Below are positions 44,309 to 57,100 of a stretch of 64,000 bases of DNA, one piece after another. The notes below the pieces were generated by a model. That model was not told the DNA's origin, made no database searches, and saw nothing but the letters and a program-made list of their open reading frames with translations. Source of the DNA: Hirundichthys speculiger (lineage: Eukaryota > Chordata > Actinopteri > Beloniformes > Exocoetidae). Within the stretch, counting starts at the first letter, position 1. The number at the start of each line of letters is the position of its first letter. The DNA lies in the NCBI GenBank assembly GCA_018398805.1, contig JAGFBZ010001902.1:62001-126000 (forward strand), in the 5' to 3' direction. The translations under genes were made by a program, and so were the position numbers.

Positions 44309-44347
44309 TGGTTTGGTTTGGTTTGGTTTGGTTTGGTTTGGTTTGGG
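44309..44347 (+). repeat. (GTTTG)n pentanucleotide microsatellite
   Basis: About eight tandem GTTTG units abutting the end of the LINE-2 copy. Confidence 0.95.
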
Positions 44348-44349
44348 CA

Positions 44350-46700
44350 TGCATGGCAGCCATGAAGTTTATTTCCAAGTACAGAAAACATTTTTTTCAT
44401 AATAGGTCCCCTTTTAAATAGAGGAAATAAACAAACTGTATTTGTGACCTTTAAAAAGATTTTGGTATTTTTGAATTTGTAAAATAGAGTTAAAATCTGC
44501 AACCTATCAGATATCTTAATGTTGCTGTTTACTTTAAGGCACTTGTTAAATGTCAATTGGTGACATTTTCTTAACTGCTAAACTCTCTGACCCTTCAAAC
44601 CTTGTGGTACAATTCAACAGCAATGCTTCAGCAATTAAGAATTTGAAAATGAAACTGATTATTAAAAATCAGACAAGACTATAAAAAGATATTAATATAC
44701 ATTCAGTTAGTAAATTCTACTGCTGAAAAACTGACAAGAAAAATTTGTCCAAATATAAAATCATCTCTGCTAGGCAGGAAGGTTAAGCAAACCATCACAA
44801 GATGCCAGAGGAGCATGGCTGAGCTGGCACAGGAATGACAGTGCACTGTTGTTTTAACACAGTATCAATGCAAAAACAGGGTTTAAAAGGAACAGTCATC
44901 ATCAGGAACTTCATTCTCTTCACAGCAGTCAAGATGTGAAGCATGCAAAGCAACATCTGGATAAGCAAGAAAGGTATTGAAAACAGTCCAGAGGACAAAT
45001 TAAGTTAAGAAACTGAAACTGAAAAGGGCTGGTTTCTACCTGAGCTCAGTGATACAAAACAAGCCTTAAAAACATGCATCAAGGGAACACAAGATGAGAT
45101 GCATCAAATAGCCTCCACAATCCACTAAAAATGCTTCAAATCCTAAGTGATCTGCAGCAGAGAGCTACACCCAATCACAAAATCATGAAAAACATTAACT
45201 GCAGAACACCAAGCAGACATTACAGAGAGCTGTGACATCTGCCTCTGGAAGGTAGTGCCTTAGTAACATTATTTGTGTCCTTTTCCCAAGTTTGTGTGTA
45301 CTTATTTTTATATCTTTTGCATGACTGTTCTTACATTTTTTAGCAGTTGTAATTATATTGGGGCTTTGCTCATCATGTTAGTTTCTGGCAGACACTACTG
45401 AATCTGGTAGTTTCATTTGCTGTGTAATTACCAGAGAAACATGAATATGATCCACTTTGCATTCTTCTGTACAGAGTTTCCTAAAGCCATATATCCGTGC
45501 AATGCCCCTGGTTGCTTACTTTAAATATGATTAAGATGCATCTCTTGTCTCTAAACAGCAGACAATGTTCAAGTTAACCTCTAAGAAGAAAAGTGTAGAA
45601 AAATGTCAATCATATACAGAAAAGAGATAAACGAAATAAAGCTATTTTTTTATTCCTATCATTACCACCCTTTATTCTGGATATAATACATGCAGAAACA
45701 TCAGTGTCTCAGACTACTTCAGGATCATGTGTCAGATTAAGTTCAATAAACGTGAGCAATGGTAGGAGGTCCCACTGAAACACAAATCACAAGGCAGCAT
45801 GGGAAGTCACTGAACACAGGCTCCACCTCTGATTATTCTATAAAGGACTATCTTTAGCTCCCTATGGTTTACTTCAGCCACAAAATGTGAGAAACTGAAA
45901 AAATCAAAGAAAAAAGATAAGAATAGCAAATACTACCAACAGCACTCAGTCAAAAATTATGCAACGATAACACACACACACACACACACACACACAGAGG
46001 CACGCACAGACACACAGAAAGAGTGATGTGAATTTTCACCACATATACTACGTTGTGATTAGACATTGACTAACTGGATGGTTAAGTCAATGGCTTTAAG
46101 GCCACTTTATGGCCTTAAAGATAAATTATCAGGTCAAAAACAATTCAAAAACAATTAATTAAATGGCTTCTAACACTTTTGTCTTTCTTGCACAGGTTTA
46201 TTTTTAGAGGACACTATATGCTATTATATTAACACATAACATACTTGTCAGTTACTTTGAAATACATATTTCTGTTAGTTTTGTTTCCTCTGTCAAATAA
46301 AAAAAATCTAAGTTAATTTATAACTATGGGAATAACTATATAGGAATAACATACAAAGTACACCATTTACATCAGTTTTTTTGGCACTGAAAAAAAATAC
46401 AAAATATTCGTTTTTACACGTCAAATAAATATGTCCCCTTTCACACAGTGATGTTCATTCAGGTTTCTTTCTTTGTATCATCTCTTGTGGAAACAAATAT
46501 CCAACAAACTGATGTTTTCTGACATACCTCTGAACTGAAACTTTAAATGTTACATCTTTATTTTCTAACAAAACAAAACCAGAATACATTTTAAAAAATT
46601 AAGTAAAAAATAAATACTGAAAACATTTTTTTTTACTTTAACTCTAAATTATTGCGAACACATTTAATTTCCAAAGCTGAGTTCGTCCCAGCATTTTTAA
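44350..46700. other. intergenic, no gene recognised
   Basis: AT-rich, with short open frames only. It contains a (CA)13 microsatellite at 45971-45996. I looked for septin exons here because human SEPTIN2 lies between HDLBP and FARP2, and saw none. Confidence 0.4.
45971..45996. repeat. (CA)13 microsatellite
   Basis: Pure CA run in intergenic DNA. Confidence 0.95.
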
Positions 46701-46731
46701 ACTAGCAAACTTGCGTTTTATTCCAAATTGA

Positions 46732-46748
46732 CCACTAGGGGGAGCGCC
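46732..46748 (+). promoter_or_regulatory. CTCF-like site
   Basis: 'ccactaggggggagcgcc'-type core (CCACTAGGGGGAGCGCC) matches the CTCF core consensus CCASYAGRKGGCRS at all but one position. It lies between the hdlbp and farp2 promoters, about 0.6 kb before the latter. Binding is inferred. Confidence 0.45.
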
Positions 46749-47320
46749 ATCACAGTGTAAAAGGGGCCCTCTGTTTTTCCCGCATGTAGGCCTGTAAATC
46801 TTTGTCACTGGTGTATTCCTACAAGACGCTGGGACCGGGGTGAAAATTGTCCATCAGATTCTTCAGTTCTGATGTAACTGAACTTTGTAAAGAGACCTAT
46901 AGATTAGACTGGATGTTTGGTCTCGTGGTATGTTACGATCACGTATGTTACACAAGTGTTAAATCTGTTACTAACTTACAGAGGTTACAGAGAGGTCGGG
47001 GTCTATTTAAAACCATGCACATTTCAAACATGTGTCCAAAATTTGGTTGAGGCGGTTTCTTTTCATAGTCGTAAAACATAGCCTACCCTAAAACACACAC
47101 ACACACACACAGACAAAAAAGTAAAAAAAAAAAAAAAAAAATCCCGACAAGTTGCACAATAAACACGAGTCGCTTCGACCGCATATATTTTCAAAACTCT
47201 CCTTTATGTTATGTGATTGAAAAGAACATTTCTTTTATTTATTTACTGTTATGGGGACGTGATTCTTTTCCGTCAGTGAATGCTATTTAAAGTCAGTCTT
47301 GGTCCCACAGCCTTTAATGA

Positions 47321-47402
47321 GTGGCCCGATCTCAACCAATGGTGGGACGCTCGTGGCCCGATCTCAACCAATGATGGGACGCTCGTGACGTTTTCAGCCA
47401 AT
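47321..47402 (+). promoter_or_regulatory. farp2: farp2 proximal promoter: duplicated CCAAT module plus CRE
   Basis: A 32-bp unit beginning gtggcccgatctcaaccaat is repeated head-to-tail (47321-47352 and 47353-47384) with one difference. Each unit has a CCAAT (47336-47340, 47368-47372), and a third CCAAT is at 47398-47402, giving spacings of 32 and 30 bp. A TGACGT half-CRE is at 47386-47391. No TATA box is obvious at the right distance. Confidence 0.65.
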
Positions 47403-47419
47403 GACCAAGTGTTGTGAGT

Positions 47420-47512
47420 GCGCACTCATAGAGTGACTACGACCATGGACTGGAGTATAGACTTGCTCGCTCTTACAAACTTTTAACGTTTTGTGTCATT
47501 TCTAGCAAAACG
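47420..47512 (+). other. farp2: farp2 non-coding exon 1 (5' end approximate)
   Basis: Ends at the strong donor aaaacg|GTAAGT (47513). The 5' end is unknown and set just beyond the CCAAT cluster. The short ATG at 47442 opens an upstream reading frame of only a few codons (ATGGACTGGAGTATAGAC...), which may affect translation if the start site is upstream of it. Confidence 0.55.
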
Positions 47513-48144
47513 GTAAGTTTAATACCACATCGTTTAGTGGCATTTTCGAATTTTTTTTTTTTTTTAATCACTGTTTCGGGTCGAAATCTCAGTTGAGGAT
47601 TAAAACTTCAGCTCGTTGGTCGTCGGTGTTGTTGATTATGTTCGGAGCTTCGATTCTCAAAATTAAAATAAATCTCCACTCAGATATTCATATGCGCCTA
47701 TTGAATGTTTTTTTTTTTCTAATTTTGCATTTTAAAATGCGGGTAAGAAAACAAATCACGTTGTACTGACCGGAATTGGGCCTTCAAGCAACTTCAAGCC
47801 ATGGAAAATAAGGAAAAACGAAACGCAAAGTTGATACGCTCTCGTTACTTTTCCTATATGATGTCGAAACTTCGTGCAGTCTTCCTGTAACACGTCTATA
47901 GTATTTGTAAATAACAGGCATTTAGTTTCAAGTAGGTGTGCAACATGTGAATGAGGCTCTCGTGGCCACAATCTGCTTTAGATATTGTCAGTCTACTGGT
48001 TACAACGAAAAATGCAAAACAGCAAATAAAACTGCTCTTCAGTGGAAGTCACAGTAAAACAATAGCTCTTTTGAGTCTTTTAAAGAAATGTGCTTTTTTG
48101 TCTCGTGCTTTGCATTAATTTTTTTTTCTATGTGATTTTTCTAG

Positions 48145-51100
48145 GAGTTAGCAGCTCTGAGGAGAAATGGGGGACATGGAAGGTTCGTATCGGGTCCTGC
48201 AGACCCCCGGTACGAGGCTGGGAGCCCAGTTCAACGCTGGTATCAGCACTCTGGAACCGGGCCAGAGCCTCAGCGGTAACACGGTCAGCGGCACCAGAAG
48301 CCATGGGCGAGGCCTGCAGATCCGTGTGCAGGGCCTGGACGACTCCCAGGAGTTCTTTGACATAGATGTGAGTTTTAAGTGTTGCACAGCAGCAGCAGCA
48401 GCAGCCCCCCCCTCCTTTTATTAACCCAGAGATAAACGTGCTGTTTGTTACACAGCAGGCTTCATGTCATCCTGCAGTCTTTGGTTACCCTGCTTGCGTG
48501 ACTTGTGCTGGTGACAGCTGCCAGATGGCTTTGGTGCTGAAATCCCTTCTTACTTAAGGCTTCTTATTTGGGCAACTTAGTGTAACTCATCAGGGAACTC
48601 AAAGTTTCTTGGCTGTGATTTCTTCTTTAGGTTTAAGTAATATTATTAGTGGTGGCAGTATTCCTGGCTGTTACCACCATCTAGATAGATGTAACAACAT
48701 GTTGAGATTGTTGCTATTTTTGTTGACTTTCATGAAAGTTTTTTTTTCCCCTGTTTAGAATATATTTTTGAAGAGAGTGGCTTGCACTCTTTTTTTTCTA
48801 GTTATTAAACGGTCGAAGTCATCTCATATTTTTTTCCCTTCCCGTTTTATAGCGACTCTTTACAGATAAATATACCTTTTTGATTAATGAGAATTTATAA
48901 TTCTGAAACACTTTAAGCTCCATGAAGTTCCACTTCTTTCTTGATTCTATTTGTCAAGTTGCAGCAGGAGTCAATCAGCAGACAAATAGGAAGCAATAAG
49001 GAAGCTACTTTATCAGAGCATGTTTCCTGTCATTTCCTGTGGAGAGAAGCATATCTGAGTGGAGTCGGCAGAATGATTAAATGCCAGATTCATTGGCTGG
49101 TGGATGGAGAAGTGCAACAGTTGACCTGGACCTGGTTGTGTATTTATATTGGCCTATATCTGTCCTAAATCCTTGCGTAGTCACAACAATAACTGTTCTG
49201 GCAGATGCATTGTGGGAGCACTGCTGAGACAGACGTTTCATAATCTTATGCACCATATGTTGATCCAAAGTCTTACGCTAACAGTCTGTGATAGATGCAA
49301 GTGTTATATTGTGCAGAAATGGGTCTGTATGTAGTTTGGATAAACCAAAAAAAAAAAAAAAAAATTGAAGATTTTCTTTTTTTGTTTTTCGAGAATTCTT
49401 GAAGTTCTTAGTGTCACTTGAATTTTGTACTAGTAAGTGGAGCGCAACTCTGCACAATGTTGATGGGTGACTGATAGAAATATACAGATGCAAAAGAAGG
49501 ACAGTGTTGTTGTCGAGCAGGCTGCAGGAGTCCTCTTGGAGGATCTGCTGTTCAGCGTTGCTCCATACTCCTGTCAATTCATTCTGAGGAGTTGTAGGTT
49601 AAAAGGAAATAGTATTTATCTGTTTGTACAGAATGATCACTTAGCCAAATACGTCAGCTCGACTGTTGCGCTTCATTTTCAAGTAGAAGAGCTTCCATGG
49701 TGCAGTATTTATTATTTGACCACAGAAGAGAAGCTAATCAAAGAGAAATGAATCAAGCAGTGTAACTTACCTTACATTTGTAAGGTAATGTAATGTAGTC
49801 CTTCATTTTCCCATGGAGATTCTCTGTAAATATAGATGCAAAATTGCAGTGTGGAGTGTCTGCAGTGGTTATGGCCTTCAAGTAACTGCCTCCCCTCATT
49901 GTGGTTCTTCTGTTGCTCAGCTACCCGTATATTTTATACTGTACTTTAGTGTACAGTAATTATCCTCTACCATTTACTGCCGCACACACGGTGCAATGAA
50001 TATTCCACACATACACTTAACTACACAAAAGGAGGGAAACTTTGACCCTGGATTTATTTTTCTTTTTTTCCTCTACCATTTGTGACTGTAATGCATAAAA
50101 CAATTTTAATTCTACTTGATAATTGTGAATCGGATAAACATAAGGTCTGAGACCTATGTACTCATTGTCAAATGTTTTTTTTTTTTTTTTTGTTTGTCTT
50201 TTTAAAGTGAGGAGCTGAGTCAGACAAATCGGATCACAGAGCATGTACTTTGATCTGCTGGCCTTCATCTGCAGCACAGTTACCTGGCATGGCTCATCAT
50301 TAGCAGACATTTGCTTGCATGGCTCTTGTCCACAGGCTCCTCCCACAGCCAGCACAGGAGAAAGCTCAGCCTTGTGGTTTCTGGACATGGAGGAAGGCCC
50401 ATCAGGGCAGGGAAACACAGGCTTCTTTTATCCGTTACAGCCAGCCCCTCTGCTGGCCTTAACTTGCGGCTCAAAACTTTCTAAAAAGGCTGAGGGTGGG
50501 ATGTGAAACCTAGCTGTGTGAAAATGCAGCGCTAGTGGGAGGGAGTCGGGCTGCCTTTGCTTTAGTGTTAGCAAACAAGCACATAAATAGCAAGTTTGAC
50601 AACAAAAGTGGAAAGAAAGGAAAGGTTGGGGGGGACAGTCTCTAGTGTTAAAGAACAGCTCGGAGGGAGCAGTCGTAGCCAGTGCAAAGTTTGAGGTGGG
50701 GGAGGGGGACACAGTCAGCAGTGAAGCCTTGCTGAAAGTTTGGCTTAGGAATTTCAGCTGGTGTCCTGTTGCAGGAATCATTTAAATTCTTTTGTCAGAG
50801 CCAAATAATAGCACTTGTGTGTGAGTAAATGGGAATATGTCATTGCCTTTTTTTCCTCCCTTTTCTTCATTTTGTTGAGATACTCATGGTTTGTTAGCCA
50901 TAAGTGGAACTAAAAGGGGTTGTGATATATTGGTGCAAAAAAGTCGTCATTCATTTTTGGTAATTGATACTGATCGCACAGAGGCAGCTTCAGCAGTGCA
51001 TAAGTGTGTGCTTATAGATAGAAAATCAGTATTGTGAAATCTGGTTTATGATGGCGGCATCATCGCTCTCAAAGTTCTTTCAGGACTAGATGATTTTAGG

Positions 51101-54100
51101 GCTGATTTTTACAGTCGCCAAGCTCACTGACGTGTTGGAAAATCAACTGGAGGTCAGGATTATAGACTAGATGGCTATTTGTGAACAACTCAAAGACTTG
51201 TGAAATATCCATCACAGAGCTATTACCAGTGGTTGACAGGTATTAAACAAGCCAAATATCTGGAGCTGTTGGGGAAGTTCCTATTTGAACTACAGCCCAT
51301 GAGGGAGCAAGACACTCCGCAAAGTCTTTATAAGGAAGGGAATCCTGAAGGGATTCTACTTTTTTTTTTTTTTGTTACAAATTCTTTTTTAACTCAATTT
51401 CAGCTCAATTTCTGCTATCCCTGTGTAGTCATCCATGCTTTTACATGTGTTCTTTGTCTTTTTTTGTTGTTGTTTGTGATATGAGCAAATCAAAGCACAA
51501 GTGGCTTGCAGTGTTTGTTTCCTCCCTCTATTCTCTACATGGTTATGCCTCATTTCTCACATGTGTTTTGTTGCTAAAATGTGTTTTTAGAGACCAGTGG
51601 GGCGAACACTCACTGAAAGGTCCTTTTTGGAGTGTAATCTTCTGTCAGCTGTAATTTGATCAAGAACATTATTTCAGACTCCCGATTAACAAAAAAAAAA
51701 GAAAAAAGGTGAGTCATGCTATCTGAACCGACCAGTGATCAGCAGACTCTGAAGTAATCTGAAACTATCTTGAGACGCATAGACCAGCTCTGATCTGTGA
51801 CCACCTCAGATCCACATCAGCTCAGAGGTCCACCTCTGCTCTTACGTAATAGACACAGCTGGGGAACAAGGCTGACTCAGTCCTGACTTAAACAGGCAGT
51901 GCAAAAAGGACTTAAGATTTAGACATAAAATAGTTCACAGAATAGTATAGCAGTTGTGGGCAGCATGAACTTCTTGGCATTGATGAATAGACAGGGACAG
52001 CTTGTTTTTCTGTTTTATGCACATGCTAAGTCGTCCTCTTGTTCATCACTACTTTGTTAAATAAAGGCTTAAAGCTTCCTTATTTGTCCTCCACAGAGTT
52101 GATCTGAATATTGTTAATTCTATAATTTTTGTAAAAGTCTACTGGGAGTAAATGGTCTCCAACCAAGGAGGAACCAGGAATACTTTTCTGTGTAAAGTAA
52201 TCCGTGTCTTGGCACGGTCAGTCTAGATGGTGGGATCCATCTGGGTTGCTCACAGGTGACCTGAGCAGAAAGAACACCTGATCCTAATTACCACCAAGTT
52301 GTGTTCATCTGCCAACTAATGCTGTTGTCAACTGTCCAAAAGTGTTCTTTTGCAAGCCTGTTGAAAAAAACCAGCATTGAGTCATTAATTGTAGTCAATA
52401 ATAAAAGCTAGCATTTAAAGATCCTTGAAATGTCTTTTCACTTACTTCTGAAAGTGGCCACAGATGTGCAGAGCTTTAAAAAATTTTATTAGCAGGGAAA
52501 ATGTTTTGGTGGGAAGACCTGAACAATGTATCTCCTACAGTGGAAAATACAAGTCCCAACACAGCCCTGTCAGTTGGAGGTTCTGCAGAGATCACTGCCA
52601 TTTAAAACTAGTTTGAAACCATGCTGAGCCAGTCTTGGAAGTCCCACCCAAGCCTGGATTTGAGTTGTCTTTATTAATATTTGAGTTAGACCTGTAGACC
52701 AGTTTCTGTTGTTTTTTTTTGTTTGCTTGTTTTTTTTTTTTTTCGCATTTGTTTCACTTGTGCATAAGTAAGGCAGTCTTTTTTTTTTTTTTTTTTTTTT
52801 TTAAACCACTGGAAGCTTTTCAAACTCCTACTTGTGTTACACACCCATATCCCAACCATGTGTATATGCTCTCACACACAAACTCAGGATTTGTCTCCCA
52901 GAGAAACATCTGTTTGTGACAGTCCCTGCAGCTTTGGAAGCTTGATTGGGCGACCCACTGACCCGCCTTAATGTTGGTGCTGGGAGATGAGACTTCTGAT
53001 CCAAGCCACAAGCTGGGTGTGAACCTGAACAACTCAATATGATCTCAGTCACATCACAGATGTGCCTGAAAATGAAATGCCACATAGGCTTTTTGACAAC
53101 AACCTACCGTTTTTTTTTTTTTTTATGACACAGAATAGATGCGTTGAAATGCCAAATAATAATGTAAAAAAAAAAAAATCTTGATTAGAATCTTTTATTT
53201 AATTCTCCATTTTAAATGTATTTCACAAAATTGCAATCAAAAGTAATGATTTGAGAGATTAATTTATATTTGATAAATGTACCAAAGAATATCACTTTGC
53301 TATCCATCACTTTTTTATTTTACTGCATTAAAAGGAAATCACAGTTTCTCTGAGCCCAGGCTCTCTTACTTTTATTGTCTGACTGAAGAAGGAACATGTA
53401 ATTGTCAGACTGAACCGATTACATTTCCCGATTCAGATTTAATGATTAGTTTCATATAAATAGTGGTTTTAGTTAAATCTTATGAGAGTTTTTATTTTTC
53501 AATGTCTTCATATGGCATTATTTCTCTCTGTTATGGATACCACTGAATGGACGAAGCTCTAAAGGGCACAATTACATATGTAAACCTGTTTATGTCAACA
53601 GTATGAATAAGCAATTATAAGGGATGTACTGTCTGCACAAATATTTAGTGATTTAAAAAAAAAAAAAAAAAGAAATGTTATGTAATTGTAAATTTTTTTT
53701 TTCTCCCCAATATTGATAATATTCATAAGCACTACCAAAATCTATTCCGAGTGTGTTTTCTTTCTTTTTGTAATGAAAAAGCATATGCAGGTTATGATTT
53801 TGTAAAATCTAACATCAGTGCAATGTTAATTTAAACAAAAAAATATCCTTTTATATTTGTGAATTATAACCATTAGAACTTTATTTATATTATATAATAT
53901 TATATAGAGGCCATTTATTTATGGCCAGTAACAGTTTGTAAAACTGACATCTCTAAATGTGCATCTTTCAAAAATCATTCTCAACGAACTGCATCTCTCT
54001 GACTTTTTAACCCCCCACAGCTTTGGTGCCTTGTGAAAGTATTCATCCCCGTTGAACTTTTCAACCTTTTGCCACATTTCAGGCTTAAAACATAAAGATA

Positions 54101-57100
54101 TACATTTCAGTTTTTTGTTAAGAATCAACAACTAGTGGGACACAATCGTGAAGTTGAACTGAATTTATAGGATATGTTAAACTTTTTTAACAAATAAAAA
54201 ACTGAAAAGTGGGGCGTGCAATATTATTGGTCCCCTTTACTTTCAGAGCAGCAAACTGACTCCAGAAGTTCAGTGAGGATCTCTGAATGATCCAATGTTG
54301 TCCTGAATGACTGATGATGATCAATAGAATCCACCTGTGTGTAATCAAGTCTCCGTATAAATGCACCTGCTCTGTGATAGTCTCAGGGTTCTGGTTAAAG
54401 CTCAGAGAGCATCATGAAGACCAAGGAACACACCAGGCAGGTCCCAGATACTGTTGTGGAGAAGTTTAAAGATGGATGTGGATACAAAAAGATTTCCCAA
54501 GCTTTAAACATCTCAAGGAGCTCTGAGCAAGCAATCATATTGAAATGGAAGGAGTATCAGACCACTGCAGATCTACCAAGACCCAGCCGTCCCTCTAAAC
54601 TTTCATCTGGAACAAGGAGAAGACTGATCAGAGATGCAGCCAAGAGGCCCATGATCACTCTGGATGAACTGATCTACAGCTGAGGTGGGACAGTCTGTCC
54701 AGAGGACAACAATCAGTCCTGCACTGGACAAATCTGGCCTTTATGGAAGAGTGGCAAGAAGAAAGAGATTTCTCAAAGATATCTATAAAAAGTCTCGTTT
54801 AAAGTTTGCCAGAAGCCACCTGGGAGACTCACCAAACATGTGGAAGAAGGAGCTCTGGTCAGATGAAACCAAAATCAAACTTTCTGGCCACAATGCAAAA
54901 CGATATGTTTGGAGTAAAATCAACACAGCTCATCACCCTGAACACACCATCCCCACTGTCAAACATGGTGGTGGCAGCATCATGGTCTGGGCCTGCTTTT
55001 CTTCAGCAGGGACAGGGAAGATGGTTAAAATTGATGGGAAGATGGATGGAGCCAAATACAGGAGCATTCTGGGAGAAAACCTGTTGGAGTCTGTAAAAGA
55101 CCTGAGACTGGGACGGAGATTTATCTCCCAACAGGACAATGATCCAAAACATAAAGACAAATCTACAGTGGAACTGTTCACAAATAAACGTATCCAGGTG
55201 TTAGAACGGCCAAGTCAAAGTCCAGACCTGAATCCAGTCCAGAATCTGTGGAAAGAGCTGAAGACTGCTGTTCACAAACGCTCTCCATCCAACCTCACTG
55301 AGCTCAAACCCCAAGTGACTTGCAGCTGTAATTGCAGCAAAAGGTGGCGCTACAAAGTATTAACGCAAGGGGGCCGAATAATAATGCACGCCCCACTTTT
55401 CAGTTTTTTATTTGTTAAAAAAGTTTAAAATATCCAATAAATTTAGTTCCACTTCACGATTGTGTCCCGCTTGTTGTTGATTCTTGACAAAAAATTGAAA
55501 ATGTATATCATCATGTTTGAACCCTGAAATGTGGCAAAAGGTTGAAAAGTTCAAGGGGGCCGAATACCTTTCACAAGGCACTGTACATCATTGCAAGTAT
55601 TTACACTGTTGCCCCCCATCAACATATGATCAGTGGACACACTGTAAGCAGCAAAAAATGTACGTGGATTTGGATATTCTCAGGTCGGTGGCAGGCCTCA
55701 TTCATATGCGAGAATGTATGTAAATTTTGTGTCTGTCATCAAAATGGACAAATCAGATTTTCCCCGATTAATGCGACTCAGACTTCTCTGAAAATGTGAC
55801 AGTGACATAAACGCAGCTCTCTTCTTCAAATATGTCTTATCCTTTGCTGACCTCCAAGAATGCTTCTGAAAGCAGAGGCTTGGATAATATCTTCTGTTGT
55901 GTCTTTCACACCTTCAAAAAAAAATCGGCCTGAGATTCTGTTGTAGCCATTACCTTTTACTTTAAAAAAGTTGAGAAATTAGCGGTATAAATGTGCACGT
56001 ACTGTAGAACACTGAGGACACATTTCAGTGTATTAATAGAAATATATCCATATACTGCATCTTCAGTTTTGCCTGCTTTGCACATCGTTTTCCCCAGCTA
56101 ATAACCAGTGTTAAATGTAACTTATCAGATAAAAGTCACTTTAAAAGTGAAATAACTAACTCGCGTACAAAAACAAAACAAAAAACTGGAATATACAGGG
56201 CTGACGACCTCCTCAGTTCCTTGTGGAGCAGCAGACCTTCAGCAAGTCCTGCAGCTGTGTTGTAGACTGGTAAATAAATGGGATTTGTGCCACAAGGCAG
56301 TATCATTAACAGTAATCTCCTTTAAATTAGCTTTGTCTGCAAACTGTCTGTTATACTCTGTCACAATATGGATGCAGACTTGAGCACGTCCGCCTCATAA
56401 TGTAATCTAGGAAAAAGGAAATCCCCACACCCATAATCTAGTGAGAACTCCCAATGTTTCACAAATGCACTAAAGTCCTGAAATGTTTCCAGGGAGTTTT
56501 GGGGGACAGTGTGTAAAAAAGCAAATATCTGTTAAAATTTTCTCCAGACTTGTTAGAGAGATTTTGTGGCTAGCAGCCTTGTTAGGAATTTGGAAGACGA
56601 GTGGATGTAGTGTTTTGTGAATGCAGCAGAAACTGCTGTTGAGCGTTTACCACCAGTGTGTGCTAGTGGGTGTGGCTGCTTCTACTGACATGTAAGCTAC
56701 TTTCCAGTCAAAACTATGACCTACATGTGTTGGGGGGGGGGGGACTACTAAAATGTCAGGATGAGCTCAGATTACCGTTTCTTCATGTTTTCGTCAACAT
56801 GCATGTACATCCTGTCATGCAGATGCTGCACATATACAAATCAAGTGTCGGTGCTGAATTAACATGTTGTGCTGTCTTATTTAAACCGCATGCAACGAGT
56901 ACACGTCATACTTCAAATATGTTCGGTTCAGGTGATTATGAAAGGTTATTTGTCATAGTGTGCCTGGCTATTGGATTTCTGTAACAGTAATCATATTTTC
57001 CTCCCAGATTGTATGAAATAAAACTGAGTTCAGTTTGATATTCGGAATTAATATTACCGTATTGGCCCGAATATAGGACAACTCTGATTATAAGACGACA

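Noticed and set aside
44281..44556. Frame with QTKPNQTKPN repeats
   Set aside because: It is the translation of the GTTTG microsatellite on the reverse strand.
50243..50506. 87-codon frame in farp2 intron 2
   Set aside because: No recognisable domain, no splice-site support, and the expected FARP2 exon order is complete without it.
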